Source: Ancylobacter amanitiformis
GTDB taxonomy: Bacteria; Pseudomonadota; Alphaproteobacteria; Rhizobiales; Xanthobacteraceae
Assembly (NCBI RefSeq): GCF_030814815.1
Contig: NZ_JAUSVR010000001.1
Coordinates: 248,001-312,000 of the forward strand
DNA: 64,000 bases
Direction: 5' to 3'
Below the pieces are notes generated by a model. That model searched no databases, was not told the DNA's origin, and was given only the letters and a program-made list of their open reading frames with translations. The translations under genes were made by a program, and so were the position numbers. This document shows positions 26,871-39,452 of this stretch, piece by piece (the stretch's first letter is position 1; every line of letters begins with the position of its first letter).

Positions 26871-28139
26871 TCAGTACGCGAGGCTGATACCGGCCGACAC
26901 GATGTTCTGAGTGTAGTTCTCGACACCGGCGATGCCGTTATAGTTCGACGTGAAGTCCTGATAATTATAGGTCAGGCGCGCCGTGGCATGACGGTTGATC
27001 AGGTAGCGCAGCTCGCCGCCGAGCGTGTACTGGTCATCGTTACGCGGCAGGTTCTGGTAATCCTGGTTGTTGTAGCTGAACCAGGCCGACATCAGCAGGT
27101 TGCGCCGGAACTCGTAATCGCCACGAACGCCAAACGTCGAGCTGATGATACTCGAACCCTCAACCGTCCCGACCGAGTAGTTCGACGTCAACACGTCCTG
27201 CAGGGCGGTGAATGTCATCGTCAGCAGAGGCGAGGCGAACCAGTTGATGTTCGCGCCGTAGGTGAAATGCGGCACGGACTCCAGCGTACCGTCCGTCGTC
27301 CAGTCGGTGTAGCCGACATAGACCTCGCCACGCGTCAGACGCGACGGCTCGAACTGCAGACCGGTGGTGATCCAATACTGCTCGGCGTCATAATCGGTGT
27401 TCTCCATAAAGGACCACCGGTACTTGCCTTCCACGAAGGCGCTGGTCAGGGGGCTGATGAAGTAGCCGACACGGCCGCTGACCGTGTAATCCTGACCGTC
27501 GCGGTATGTCTGATCCGACGGTGCGCCGTCGAGCCAGCTCGAATAGGAGCGATCGCGATAATCGAACATCAACCGCGTCCAGAAGCGGTTGAATTCCTTG
27601 CGTAGACCAGCGCCGGCCGTGGTCTGGTCATAGGGCAGCGGGGAGGTGAGGCCATTATTGGTCTCGTCATCGCCCGGCAGTTCGTTCAGATGCGAGTAGC
27701 GCGCATAGCCGAACAGTTCCAGATCCGACGACACGTCGATACGGCCATTGCCGCCGACCGAATAGTTATTCCAGTCACCCGTGCTGTAATTCGCGTAGCT
27801 ACCATTCTCGAAATAGCTGTCGACCGAGAGGTAGTGGCGCGACCAGTTCGATTCCAGCTTCGCTGCCGGCCGGATGATAAAGATCGTATCGCCCTTCGGG
27901 GCACTACCCGATGCCGTGATATTGTCGTTATAGCCAACCGAACCGAACAGGGTCGGATAGAGCATAAACGAGCCAAGCTCAATTCCGGTGCTCGTCTTCG
28001 GACGATCGAGCACACCGACTTTCGCCGGGTCAAAAGGCCCCTTTTGCTGCAACGGAGGCAGATCCGACGCAAAAGCGAGCCCACCGAACACGCTACCCAA
28101 GAGACCGGATACGGCCCCGGCAGCCAATACGCGCTTCAT
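26871..28139 (-). CDS. Outer-membrane beta-barrel protein of the exopolysaccharide locus (BBP2-like)
   Basis: Predicted outer-membrane protein of 422 aa with a signal peptide (MKRVLAAGAVSGLLGSVFGG, cleavage near AFAS-DLPP). The rest is composed of alternating aromatic and polar strands such as SVGGNGRIDVSSDLELFGYA and FTYGANINWFASPLLTMTFT, with SAGISLAY as an aromatic C-terminal strand suitable for Bam recognition. Such barrels are common in alphaproteobacterial exopolysaccharide loci. It may act as an additional secretion or surface-anchoring channel. Its own terminator follows. Confidence 0.85.
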   Translation of the reverse strand: MKRVLAAGAVSGLLGSVFGGLAFASDLPPLQQKGPFDPAKVGVLDRPKTSTGIELGSFMLYPTLFGSVGYNDNITASGSAPKGDTIFIIRPAAKLESNWSRHYLSVDSYFENGSYANYSTGDWNNYSVGGNGRIDVSSDLELFGYARYSHLNELPGDDETNNGLTSPLPYDQTTAGAGLRKEFNRFWTRLMFDYRDRSYSSWLDGAPSDQTYRDGQDYTVSGRVGYFISPLTSAFVEGKYRWSFMENTDYDAEQYWITTGLQFEPSRLTRGEVYVGYTDWTTDGTLESVPHFTYGANINWFASPLLTMTFTALQDVLTSNYSVGTVEGSSIISSTFGVRGDYEFRRNLLMSAWFSYNNQDYQNLPRNDDQYTLGGELRYLINRHATARLTYNYQDFTSNYNGIAGVENYTQNIVSAGISLAY

Positions 28140-28356
28140 CTGCTCGCCCCACCCATTCCCCGCGGCTCAAGCTGCCGACGAGTACCCGGTTAAACATCCG
28201 CCCTGCCCCGGCAGACCCTCAACTCAAGCCGCTGCCGCGCAAAAGCGGCAACACTGAAAGAAATTCCGAAACCTTACGCCCACCGAGCCGCCAAGGAGCA
28301 ATATCGAACGGCGGCGATATTCTGCGACCATCAGTGGTGCATCGCACCATCAAGCT

Positions 28357-29097
28357 TCAGCTGCCGCCCCCACTGCCCGTGAACACCGTCGTAACGGACT
28401 CCGTCGGGACGAACTGGCTGGCCTGAATGTTAATCGTGGTCGACTGCGCATTCGGGCTGACGACCACGCTCGACGTGTCCTTGACCAAGGTGGGAACCGA
28501 AATCGCCAGCGGATTGGTGTTCGGTTCCGAACTATTATTGTCGGACAGCACCGAGGGAACGAGAGAACCCTGCTCAGCCAAAGCCGCTTCCACCGCGGAA
28601 CCGAAGGCGCTGCCGCGGGAGAAATCATCCGAAGCCAGGAACGTATTGACCGCCACCAGCGCCGCATTCGCCGACGCGCTGGAAGACGCCTGCGACTGCC
28701 AGGCCGCCACGGCCTGAGCCAGACCCTGCGCCATCTGGCTTACCAGGGACGGGTTAACACTGACCGCGATCACGGTCCCGTCAGCGTTCGTCACCGACAG
28801 GTCACCGGCCGTACCGCTGGAAATGGCATTGAGCTGAGCGACCAGCACCGCGGCATACGCCGGATTGCTCTGCAGCAACGCCGCAATCTGCCCGGGAACC
28901 TGAGGAGGCGCATTGAACGGGACGGACTGACTGGCCGCGAGCACGGACACGATCTGAGCCGTCGCCCACGCCGCGCTTCCGACAGCCGCCGTCTGCGCCC
29001 CGGCGGGCACAATCTGAGCCACCAAGCCCAAACCCGTCGCACCAGCGCCGAGCATCAGCGCCACGGCAGCCACGCGCAGCTTTCCCCGAACCATCAT
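28357..29097 (-). CDS. Secreted Ala/Ser-rich protein of unknown function
   Basis: I do not recognise this 246-aa protein. It has a clear signal peptide (RVAAVALMLGAGATGLGLVA, cleavage near GAQT) and a mature part rich in Ala, Ser, Val, Gln and Asn with almost no Cys, including LAQAVAAWQSQASSSASANA and a threonine-rich tail ending TVFTGSGGGS. Composition resembles secreted or surface-associated proteins of low complexity. It stands alone between the barrel gene and a long non-coding stretch, in the exopolysaccharide block. Function is open. Confidence 0.7.
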   Translation of the reverse strand: MMVRGKLRVAAVALMLGAGATGLGLVAQIVPAGAQTAAVGSAAWATAQIVSVLAASQSVPFNAPPQVPGQIAALLQSNPAYAAVLVAQLNAISSGTAGDLSVTNADGTVIAVSVNPSLVSQMAQGLAQAVAAWQSQASSSASANAALVAVNTFLASDDFSRGSAFGSAVEAALAEQGSLVPSVLSDNNSSEPNTNPLAISVPTLVKDTSSVVVSPNAQSTTINIQASQFVPTESVTTVFTGSGGGS

Positions 29098-29933
29098 ACA
29101 AACCCCTATCGCCCAGCCCCATTAGGGATAACAGCTGACCGTTGTTACGCTAGTGCAGAAAAGACACACAGGTCAAGAGTTCCGCCAGAAGTCGGGCCAA
29201 AAAAAACTGAATTAAATCCGCAATTTGTGTGAAATCCGAAGCAATTTAAGTGCACCTGCAATTCAGCCTCGTCGCTTTCTGTACGGCCGATGAAACACAA
29301 TACGCCGTCGATCCGAAGACTTCATCAATAACTACTTAACAACACTTAAATCAAACATGATTAACGCAATCTTATCTCGACGAATAGGCGAATACATTCG
29401 CAAACAAACGTCGTTTCAACGCTCGCGCCGCGCCGCGCTCAACTATCTGTTGCGCATCCCGTTATGGTGCATTGCAGAAGGCGGAAATCGGTCGATACGC
29501 GCGTGTGACGCACCACGCGGCGTGGAAAGCGACGGATTTCTCCCGCTACCCAAGCATTCTGGCGCTCAACGCGGCCTCGACCGGTATCGCTGCCAACCTG
29601 TTCCCGGGTCCGCTCCGGATCTTGGCGACATCTACCTCGCAACAATGCCGGCGCGGGCCACGGCTATTCCACTCCAGCTGCGAAGGTGCGAAGTGCTGCC
29701 GGCGGCTTTTCTTGGGTCCTGATGAAATCAAACTGACATAAACCGGCAGTCGGAGCCGCAATACTACTATCATACCTGCCCGAATCGCCGCAACCTGGGG
29801 AATGGGAGGCCTCCATGCCTGCATCCTCCGGATCGGGCGACGAGTTGCACCCGGCACATCTCTGGGTTATAGGCATGCAATCCCAGATTTCAGTCCGTGG
29901 ACGCCCGAGAGCCGCACCCGCTGCCCGCCGCCC
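29098..29933. other. Gene-poor, AT-richer intergenic region
   Basis: 836 bp with no convincing gene. The part nearest the secreted-protein gene (about 29150-29450) is clearly more AT-rich than its surroundings, with runs such as AAAAAAAACTGAATTAAAT, and probably holds that gene's promoter and regulator sites. Short open frames at 29357-29722 and on the minus strand near 29546-29857 have no recognisable domain, no good ribosome site and unusual composition. A small RNA or degraded gene cannot be excluded. Confidence 0.6.
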
Positions 29934-30722
29934 TCAGGTCAGGTCCGCAGCGGGCGATTCGAGCAGCGCGAGGCATAGCGCCGCCGCCGCGAAGTCGCGG
30001 TAGCGCGTGGCGCGGCGGGCGAGAGCCGCGTCATCCACGCCCCAGAGCAGTTCCTGCGCTTCCTCGTCAATATGAGCGGCGCGCCACCCCTGTTCGGCCG
30101 ACAAAACCCCTCGCCACGCCGCCAGCGCAAGGATCGCGGAGCCGGATAGCGTCGTCATCAGGTTGAGCGAGGCAAGGCGCAGCGCATCGGTTGGCAGATG
30201 CTTGGCGATCACCTCAAGCGAACGCGGAGGTTGCTCGACGAAGACAATTCCTTCGCTGAGGACGAACCGGGCGCCCAATTCAACCCGCGCCCAGTCGAGC
30301 AGCGGGTCCCACAACTCTTGCTGCAGCGCAACAAGGCTCTCGGGAGCGTCGGCCCGGTAGCACAGCAGATCGCTGCCGGCGTAGCGCACGATCTCGGCCG
30401 CCACCTCGGCACGGTTCGCTTCCACGCCGTCGATCGCCGAATTGACCAGCCGCGTCACCGGCATGCTCACCGGGTCGATCCGCTCGCCCTGCCCGTCCCA
30501 TTCCGCGGCAACCGCTTCCGCCAGCCCGCGCGCCGGCACGATGAAAAGGGCCCTGCCGGGCGTGCGCAACGGCCTCCCGTCCAGTTCGATGCGGAAGGCG
30601 CCGTCTTCAGTCGCAGCCGCCGCGGCACGCGCATAGAAGCGCTTGGGCATCGCCCGCTCGCCGAAACCCTGCGGCGGCGCCCCGCGTGTGGGCTCGCCGG
30701 CCGGCGGTTCAGTCTCGCTCAT
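29934..30722 (-). CDS. ATP12 family F1-ATPase assembly chaperone
   Basis: Homologue of mitochondrial Atp12 (ATPAF2), which binds the F1 alpha subunit during assembly. The 262-aa product has the family segments RFYARAAAAATEDGAFRIEL, LDGRPLRTPGRALF, EWDGQGERIDPVSMPVTRL and a C-terminal LNLMTTLSGSAILALA. The gene overlaps the HAD phosphatase gene by 14 bp; this pair is a conserved arrangement in alphaproteobacteria. The ATG at 30722 (MSETEPPAGE) is chosen. Confidence 0.92.
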   Translation of the reverse strand: MSETEPPAGEPTRGAPPQGFGERAMPKRFYARAAAAATEDGAFRIELDGRPLRTPGRALFIVPARGLAEAVAAEWDGQGERIDPVSMPVTRLVNSAIDGVEANRAEVAAEIVRYAGSDLLCYRADAPESLVALQQELWDPLLDWARVELGARFVLSEGIVFVEQPPRSLEVIAKHLPTDALRLASLNLMTTLSGSAILALAAWRGVLSAEQGWRAAHIDEEAQELLWGVDDAALARRATRYRDFAAAALCLALLESPAADLT

Positions 30723-31389
30723 GGGCGATCCTCCACAGCAGATCCATGGCCGGCACCAGATGCTCCGCATCGTCGATCAGGTGCTCGGCGCCGGATCGGT
30801 TCAGCAGTTCCGCCGCATGATAGCCCCAGGTCACGCCGATCGCCCGCGCGCCCGCCGCGCGCGCCATGATCATGTCGAAACTCGTATCGCCGATCAGCAC
30901 CGTGTCCTCCGGCCGCACGCCGGCCGCTTCCATCGCCTGCAGCACCATGGCCGGGTGCGGCTTGGAGGGCGCGTCATCGGCGGTCTGGATGGTGACGAAG
31001 CGCCCTTCCAGTCCGTGATGCTGCAGCACGGCGGCGACACCGCGCTGCGACTTGCCGGTGGCAATGCCCATCAGCACGTCGTCGCGCGCCGCCAGCCGGT
31101 CCAGCACGGTCCGCACGCCCGGATACATCGGCTCCAGGAAACCCGGCTCGGCGCGGATTTCGCGGAACGCCTCGCGGTAGAGATCGGCCATCGCCTCGGC
31201 CGGAAAACCGGGGTCGTGATCGCCCAGTTCGCGCATCGCCTCGACCAGAGACAGGCCCACAATGCCCAGCACGCGCCCGCGCGGTGGAAGCACATGGCCG
31301 CCGCGAGCAAAAGCACGGGTCATTGCCTCGACGATCACATGCTGGCTGTCGACCAGTGTGCCGTCACAATCGAACAGAGCGAGTTTCAC
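30709..31389 (-). CDS. HAD-family hydrolase (phosphoglycolate phosphatase-like)
   Basis: Haloacid-dehalogenase-superfamily phosphatase of 226 aa. Motif I is FDCDGTLVDS with nucleophile Asp7 and Asp9; motif II is GIATGKS; motif III Lys lies in SKPHP; motif IV is LIGDTSFDMIMA. A helical cap lies between motifs I and II. Substrate is uncertain; the family includes phosphoglycolate and pyrophosphate phosphatases. It is coupled by overlap to the ATP12 gene and lies just downstream of tRNA-Val on the same strand. Confidence 0.88.
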   Translation of the reverse strand: MKLALFDCDGTLVDSQHVIVEAMTRAFARGGHVLPPRGRVLGIVGLSLVEAMRELGDHDPGFPAEAMADLYREAFREIRAEPGFLEPMYPGVRTVLDRLAARDDVLMGIATGKSQRGVAAVLQHHGLEGRFVTIQTADDAPSKPHPAMVLQAMEAAGVRPEDTVLIGDTSFDMIMARAAGARAIGVTWGYHAAELLNRSGAEHLIDDAEHLVPAMDLLWRIAHERD

Positions 31390-31447
31390 GAGGCGATCAT
31401 CCGAGGCTCGCCCGCCGCGCCGTGCGGCCGGCAGGCCGGAAAAATTT

Positions 31448-31522
31448 GGTGGGCGGTGACGGGCTCGAACCGCCGACCCTCTCGGTGTAAACGAGATGCT
31501 CTACCAACTGAGCTAACCGCCC
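31448..31522 (-). tRNA. tRNA-Val (anticodon UAC)
   Basis: Read on the minus strand: acceptor stem GGGCGGT, D-arm AGCTCAGTTGGTAGAGC, anticodon arm TCTCG-TTTACAC-CGAGA with anticodon TAC, T-arm GGCGGTTCGAGCCCGTC and an encoded 3' CCA. All stems pair. The length is 75 nt including CCA. A run of T follows. Confidence 0.96.
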
Positions 31523-32135
31523 AACATATCCCGGCCTGCCCCCTCGCCGGAGCCGATGATCGGCAGCCGGCGTGAGGGACATTGACCGGCGCCAAGCCTG
31601 ACGGCTGGCAGCCATATACAGAGACCCGGCGCGGCCGTAAACCGGGCTCGCGCCGATCGCAGGTGCGCGGGAGGAGCGAAGGCCGATGCAATCCGCAGGC
31701 ACTGCCCTTCCGGCGCTGGAGCGCACCCTGTAGCGGACCGTGCGGGGGATGGAGAGCGGGTAATCCGGCGGCGCGCTGGAGCCTTACAACAGCTTGCGCG
31801 CAGCCATCGACGCGCAGAACCCCGGCGCAGGCTCTCGCCCGTGACATATCCCGAAACCGACCCAACAGGAGGACGACGGCAACGGGCTATCCGTGTCTGT
31901 CGCCGCGCAGGTTGTAACCGCGATACCTCGGCCAGACCGGCCGACGAGGACCTCCCGGTCCCCACCGCCCTGCAACAATCGCCAAGCGCCGTGCTCGCCA
32001 CGGGGTCGCTGCGCAGCATGCATAAGGCAACCGCACGCGACACCCGCGACGAGGAGACAACATTCCGGCTCGGCCGCGCCTCGCCCTGCGCCCCGCAACG
32101 CGAGGGGGCGCCGACCGCCGCCGGAATGCTCGAAA
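31523..32135. other. Intergenic region, no gene seen
   Basis: 613 bp between tRNA-Val and hupB. Open frames on both strands lack ribosome sites and recognisable domains. The promoter of tRNA-Val should lie at the left end and the end of the hupB transcript at the right end; I see no clean hairpin terminator. Confidence 0.55.
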
Positions 32136-32414
32136 TCAGCCGTTGACGATTTCCTTGAGGCCCTTGCCCGGCGTGAACTTCGGGGCCTTGGAAGCCTCGA
32201 TCTTCACCGGGTTGCCGGTACGCGGGTTGCGGCCTTCGCGCGCGGCGCGGGTCACGACGGAGAAGCTGCCGAAGCCGATGAGCTTCACTTCCTCGCCAGC
32301 CTTGAGCGAGGCGGCGATGGCATCGAAGGTCGCGTCGACCGCGGCCGCGGCAGCGGCCTTCGTCAGCTTGGCCTGCTCGGCCACGGCGGCGACGAGTTCG
32401 TTCTTCGTGGTCAT
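32136..32414 (-). CDS. hupB: HU-family DNA-binding protein
   Basis: Nucleoid-associated protein, 92 aa, the usual size. It begins MTTKNELVAAVAEQAKLTKA, then KLIGFGSFSVVTRAAREGRN, followed by the DNA-binding arm PRTGNPVKIEASKAPKFTPG and GKGLKEIVN. Located directly downstream of lon, the arrangement typical of hupB in proteobacteria. GGGAAGGA lies ahead of the ATG at 32414. Confidence 0.96.
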   Translation of the reverse strand: MTTKNELVAAVAEQAKLTKAAAAAAVDATFDAIAASLKAGEEVKLIGFGSFSVVTRAAREGRNPRTGNPVKIEASKAPKFTPGKGLKEIVNG

Positions 32415-32669
32415 GAGACCGGTCCTTCCCTTGATTGCACAAGAATCGCCGGCTGCATGCACCAGCGACGGGCGGGCACCCTTTCTCCAAATTACGGCGA
32501 ATGCAAGCGCATGGGCCGTGAAACCCGCACAAATACACGATTTTGCGGCGTCGACAGGTTACAAGATACCGCGATTCGCGTCCATTCCGGCCGCCCCCAA
32601 ATTAGGCGCCCGCGCCGGTCATCGCCGACCGGGCCGGGGCCCGTCGCCCTCCCCCGTGGCAGAAATGCA

Positions 32670-32702
32670 AACGGCGGCGCCCCCCAGGGGGACGCCGCCG
32701 TT
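32670..32702 (-). terminator. Rho-independent terminator after lon
   Basis: A long GC stem (AACGGCGGCG paired with CGCCGCCGTT, with CCCCC/GGGGG inside) lies 22 bp past the lon stop, followed on the minus strand by TTTGCATTT. It separates lon from hupB, which then needs its own promoter in 32415-32670. Confidence 0.75.
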
Positions 32703-32724
32703 GCTCGCCCGCGAAAGGAGGCGA

Positions 32725-35169
<2,445 letters not shown>

Positions 35170-35420
35170 GGCCCTATCCTTTCTGTTGACGGCCGTCGCC
35201 GCTCCCCGGCCGTGAAACCGGGGCGGCGGACCGTGCCGCAAGGCGGCCGGAACGCGAACGGAAATCGTTGTGCGGGAGCGGGGTGTGCCGCGAGAAGCAC
35301 GTCGATGCAGTCGTGGACCGGGTGTTGAAAGTCAGATGGAGACGCTCCCCCGGTCCGTCAAGGGAGACGGCCAAGCCGGCCGGGCGCGTGCGTCCGGCCT
35401 TGGTCCTCACGCAGCGGCGA

Positions 35421-36692
35421 TCAGGCGCTTGCGCCCGCATCGCCGGCCGCCCGATCCGCATAGATGTAGAGCGGACGCGCATTCTGCTCCACGACCTCCT
35501 TCGAGATGACGACTTCCTCGACGCCCTCGAGACCGGGCAGATCGAACATCGTGTCGAGCAGGATGCCTTCCATGATCGAGCGCAGGCCGCGCGCGCCGGT
35601 CTTGCGCTCGATGGCCTTGCGGGCGATGGCGCCGAGCGCCTCTTCATGGATGGTGAGCTCGACATTCTCCATTTCGAACAGCCGCTGATACTGCTTCACC
35701 AGCGCGTTCTTCGGATCCGAGAGGATCTTCTTGAGCGCCGCCTCGTCGAGATCCTCGAGCGTGGCGATCACCGGCAGGCGGCCGATGAATTCCGGGATCA
35801 GCCCGTATTTCAGCAGATCCTCGGGCTCCACCTCGCGGAACACCTCGCCGGGGCGACGGTCTTCGGGGGCGGAGACGACCGCGCCGAAGCCGATCGAGGT
35901 GCCCTTGCCGCGCGACGAGATGATCTTGTCGAGGCCCGCGAAGGCGCCGCCGCAGATGAACAGGATGTTGGTCGTGTCCACCTGCAGGAATTCCTGCTGC
36001 GGGTGCTTGCGCCCGCCCTGCGGGGGAACCGAGGCGACCGTGCCTTCCATGATCTTGAGCAGCGCCTGCTGCACGCCCTCGCCCGACACGTCCCTCGTGA
36101 TGGAGGGATTGTCCGACTTGCGGCTGATCTTGTCGATCTCGTCGATATAGACGATGCCGCGCTGCGCCCGCTCGACATTGTAGTCGGCCGACTGCAGCAG
36201 CTTGAGGATGATGTTCTCCACATCCTCGCCGACATAGCCCGCCTCGGTCAGCGTCGTCGCATCCGCCATGGTGAAGGGCACGTCGAGGATGCGGGCGAGC
36301 GTCTGCGCGAGCAGCGTCTTGCCCGAGCCCGTCGGCCCGATCAGCAGGATGTTCGACTTCGCCAGCTCGACATCGCCGGCATGCTTCGTCGCGTGGTTCA
36401 GGCGCTTGTAGTGGTTATGCACCGCCACCGAGAGAACCCGCTTGGCATGGAACTGGCCGATCACATAATCGTCCAGGACCTTGCAGATCTCCTTCGGGGT
36501 CGGAATGCCGTCCCGCGACTTCACCAGCGAGGATTTGTTCTCCTCGCGGATGATGTCCATGCACAGCTCGACGCATTCATCGCAGATGAACACGGTAGGT
36601 CCCGCAATCAGCTTGCGGACCTCGTGCTGGCTCTTGCCGCAGAACGAGCAATAAAGGGTGTTCTTGCTGTCGCCGCCGCCAACCTTGCTCAT
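35421..36692 (-). CDS. clpX: ClpXP protease ATP-binding subunit ClpX
   Basis: AAA+ unfoldase, 423 aa. The N-terminal zinc-binding domain has four cysteines ([10 protein letters not shown] and VFICDEC). Walker A is [11 protein letters not shown], followed by the pore loop [10 protein letters not shown] and Walker [11 protein letters not shown], then the [13 protein letters not shown] segment. The ATG at 36692 ([10 protein letters not shown]) is the standard start. It is separated from clpP by 378 bp, so it may have its own promoter. Confidence 0.98.
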   Translation of the reverse strand: MSKVGGGDSKNTLYCSFCGKSQHEVRKLIAGPTVFICDECVELCMDIIREENKSSLVKSRDGIPTPKEICKVLDDYVIGQFHAKRVLSVAVHNHYKRLNHATKHAGDVELAKSNILLIGPTGSGKTLLAQTLARILDVPFTMADATTLTEAGYVGEDVENIILKLLQSADYNVERAQRGIVYIDEIDKISRKSDNPSITRDVSGEGVQQALLKIMEGTVASVPPQGGRKHPQQEFLQVDTTNILFICGGAFAGLDKIISSRGKGTSIGFGAVVSAPEDRRPGEVFREVEPEDLLKYGLIPEFIGRLPVIATLEDLDEAALKKILSDPKNALVKQYQRLFEMENVELTIHEEALGAIARKAIERKTGARGLRSIMEGILLDTMFDLPGLEGVEEVVISKEVVEQNARPLYIYADRAAGDAGASA

Positions 36693-37070
36693 GCGTCTCT
36701 CCGTCCGCTCGGCCAGCCGGGAATTCCCGGGCCCGCCCCAGTCTCGAAGGCCGCCGCGGGCCTCCTTAGTCGGGAGAAACGCGACGGCACCCAGGCCGTC
36801 AAAAAAAGAAGCGACTAGAGGTCCCAACCGCTCGGCCTAGCCAAGCATGCTAGACGCGAAACGATCAAGAAGGCATTAGCACCATCCCCGGTTTCGCCGG
36901 AGGGGCTTCTGCCCCGTCGTCACCCCTGTCACACCTCCTGGCGACACTTCATCCAAACGTCATGCAAGCGCGATACCGCGATGCACGCAAGCCCGCGCTT
37001 CAAATCAGCGCGGGTTACCTGTTCATATAGGAAGCCGACGTGGCTTCCGAAACACGCACGATAGAACCGC
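36693..37070. other. clpP-clpX intergenic region
   Basis: 378 bp with no gene. It must hold the end of the clpP transcript and very likely a clpX promoter. I could not assign -35/-10 elements or a strong terminator with confidence. Confidence 0.5.
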
Positions 37071-37703
37071 TCAGGCCTTGGCGGCGGCTTCGTCGGGGCG
37101 CTTGTCGATCACATTATCGATAAGACCAAACGACTTGGCCGCTTCGGCGGTGAGGAAGTTGTCACGCTCCAGCGCGTCCTCGACCACTTTCAGGTCCTGA
37201 CCCGTGTGCGTCACGTAGATTTCATTCAGCCGGCGCTTCAGACTCTCGACTTCCTTGGCGTGGATCAGGATGTCCGTCACCTGGCCCTGATAGCCGCCCG
37301 AGGGCTGATGCACCATGATTCGCGCGTTCGGCAGGGCGAAGCGCATGCCCTTCTCGCCCGCGGTCAGCAGCAGCGAGCCCATCGAGGCCGCCTGGCCGAT
37401 GCACAGCGTCGACACCGCCGGCTTGATGAACTGCATCGTGTCGTAGATGGCGAGGCCCGACGTCACCACTCCGCCGGGGGAGTTGATGTACATCGAGATT
37501 TCCTTCTTGGGGTTCTCCGCCTCAAGGAACAGCAGCTGCGCGACCATGAGGGTCGACATGTTGTCCTCGACCGGCCCGGTCAGGAAGATGATGCGCTCCT
37601 TGAGGAGGCGCGAATAGATGTCGTAGGAGCGCTCGCCCCGGTTGGTCTGCTCGACCACCATGGGGACGAGATAGTTCATATAGGTATCGATAGGGTCACG
37701 CAT
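37071..37703 (-). CDS. clpP: ATP-dependent Clp protease proteolytic subunit
   Basis: Serine peptidase that forms the 14-mer barrel, 210 aa. The catalytic triad is visible: Ser107 in GQAASMGS, His132 in MVHQPSGG and Asp181 in ERDNFL, with the exact 25- and 49-residue spacings of E. coli ClpP. It lies between tig and clpX, the usual order. Confidence 0.98.
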   Translation of the reverse strand: MRDPIDTYMNYLVPMVVEQTNRGERSYDIYSRLLKERIIFLTGPVEDNMSTLMVAQLLFLEAENPKKEISMYINSPGGVVTSGLAIYDTMQFIKPAVSTLCIGQAASMGSLLLTAGEKGMRFALPNARIMVHQPSGGYQGQVTDILIHAKEVESLKRRLNEIYVTHTGQDLKVVEDALERDNFLTAEAAKSFGLIDNVIDKRPDEAAAKA

Positions 37704-37889
37704 AATCCGCTCCTAAGCGAGCCGGCGACAGGTGCCGTCCGCGATTCCGTCTCTCCCAACATAAGCGGAAAGTCCATTCCCGCTAGGGCCCGCGCATAAT
37801 TCGCGCGCGACCGTTCGCCCAGCCCCCGCCTCCAGCCGCCCGAAAAGCGCCGGCCGGCGGACTGGGAAAGCACCCCGGCGGAACGGCAA

Positions 37890-37915
37890 AAGGGGCCGGC
37901 CAAGGCCGACCCCTT
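37890..37915 (-). terminator. Rho-independent terminator after tig
   Basis: Stem AAGGGG-CGGCC / GGCCG-CCCCTT with a short AA loop and one bulge on each side; on the minus strand it is followed by TTTTGCCG. It lies 56 bp beyond the tig stop. Confidence 0.75.
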
Positions 37916-37970
37916 CCCCAATCCGGCGTCCGGCGCGGGGCCCGCAGGCCCGCCGGTCACGCTCGCGCGA

Positions 37971-39323
37971 TCACGCGGCCTTGTCGGCCTCGTCCTCGGC
38001 GTAAAGCTCGTCGCGGGTCACGGGAACCTCCGTCACCTTGGCCTGATCCAGCAGGTAGTCGACAACCTTCTCCTCGAAGATCGGCGCGCGCAGGCTGGCC
38101 AGCGCCTGGGCGTTCTTGCGGTAGAACTCCCACACCTGCTGCTCCTGACCGGGGAACTGGCGGGCGCGCTCGACGACCGCGCGGGTCACTTCGTCGTCGC
38201 TCACCTGGATGTTGTTCTTCTCGCCGATCTCGGCGAGCACCAGGCCGAGGCGCACGCGGCGCTTGGCGATCTTGTCATAGTCGGCGCGGGCGGCCTCCTC
38301 GGTGGTGCCCTCGTCGGCGAAGCTGCGCTTCTGGGTATCCATCTCCGAGGTGATGGAATTCCAGATGCCCTCGAATTCCTGCTCGGCCAGCGAGGGGGGA
38401 ACGTCGAACTGGTGCAGCCCGTCGAGGGCGTCCAGCAGGCGGCGCTTCACCTTGTTGCGGCTCTGGGCGGCATGCTCCTGGGCGATGCGGCTCTTCACCT
38501 GCTCCTTCATGGCCTCAAGGCTCTCAAGGCCGAGGCTCTTGGCGAACTCGTCATCGACGCTCAGGTCGCCCGGGGCCTCGATCGTCTTGGCCGTGACCTC
38601 GAAGGAGGCGGCCTTGCCGGCGAGATGAGCGGCCTGATAGGCCTCCGGGAAGGTGACGCTGACGGTGCGGGTCTCGTCCGCCGTGATGCCGGTCAGCTGT
38701 TCCTCGAAGCCGGGGATGAAGCTGTTGGACCCCAGCACGACCGGGACATCCTCGCCCGAACCGCCCTCGAAGGCCTCGCCGTCGATCGAGCCGACGAAGG
38801 AAATGGTGACGCGGTCGCCGCTCTCGGCAGCGCCTTCCTTGGGCGAGAACGGGCGGTTGGATTCGGCGATGCGCTTCACCGTCTCCTCGACATCCTCGTC
38901 GGAAACCGCGAGCACCGGCTTGTCGAGGGTGATCGAGGCGAGATCGCCGATCTCGATCTTCGGCAGCACTTCGAGGCCGACCGTGTAGGCGAGATCCGCC
39001 TTGCCCTCGATCACCTCGTTCACCGCCGCCTCGTCCTGCGGCAGCTCGACCTTGGGCTGCAGCGCGAGGCGGAAGCCGTTATCGTCGATGATCTTCGAAT
39101 TGGCCTCGTTCACGGCCTGGTCGATCACCTCGGCCAGAACCGACTTGCCGTAGAGGCGCTTCAGATGGGCGACCGGCACCTTGCCGGGACGAAACCCGTT
39201 GATCCGGACCTTGTCCTGCATCTCGTTCAGGCGGGCAGTGGCCTTGGCGTCGAGTTCGGCGGCCGGCAGCACCACGCGATATTCGCGCTTGAGACCTTCG
39301 GCGAGGAGTTCGGTGACCTGCAT
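37971..39323 (-). CDS. tig: Trigger factor
   Basis: Ribosome-associated chaperone and peptidyl-prolyl isomerase, 450 aa. The N-terminal ribosome-binding domain carries the signature [18 protein letters not shown]. The FKBP-like domain follows ([20 protein letters not shown]) and the helical C-terminal domain contains [18 protein letters not shown]. The start at [15 protein letters not shown] is standard; an upstream extension overlaps tRNA-Leu and is rejected. Confidence 0.97.
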   Translation of the reverse strand: MQVTELLAEGLKREYRVVLPAAELDAKATARLNEMQDKVRINGFRPGKVPVAHLKRLYGKSVLAEVIDQAVNEANSKIIDDNGFRLALQPKVELPQDEAAVNEVIEGKADLAYTVGLEVLPKIEIGDLASITLDKPVLAVSDEDVEETVKRIAESNRPFSPKEGAAESGDRVTISFVGSIDGEAFEGGSGEDVPVVLGSNSFIPGFEEQLTGITADETRTVSVTFPEAYQAAHLAGKAASFEVTAKTIEAPGDLSVDDEFAKSLGLESLEAMKEQVKSRIAQEHAAQSRNKVKRRLLDALDGLHQFDVPPSLAEQEFEGIWNSITSEMDTQKRSFADEGTTEEAARADYDKIAKRRVRLGLVLAEIGEKNNIQVSDDEVTRAVVERARQFPGQEQQVWEFYRKNAQALASLRAPIFEEKVVDYLLDQAKVTEVPVTRDELYAEDEADKAA

Positions 39324-39452
39324 GTTCAATCGGCCTTCGTCGTGTTTGCCGCGGGGGCGGCGCTCTGAAATCGTGGTGCGGGGCATCGCCGCTCGCACGG
39401 CATCGCCCTCGTCGGAGTCGGTCGGTCGGAAGGCTCCGGGCGTTGGAAACAC

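Noticed and set aside
29357-29722. 121-codon plus-strand open frame in the gene-poor region
   Set aside because: No recognisable domain, no ribosome site, odd composition and overlap with open frames on the other strand.
31582-31917. Plus-strand frame between tRNA-Val and hupB
   Set aside because: No ribosome site, Arg/Pro-rich composition typical of random frames in GC-rich DNA.
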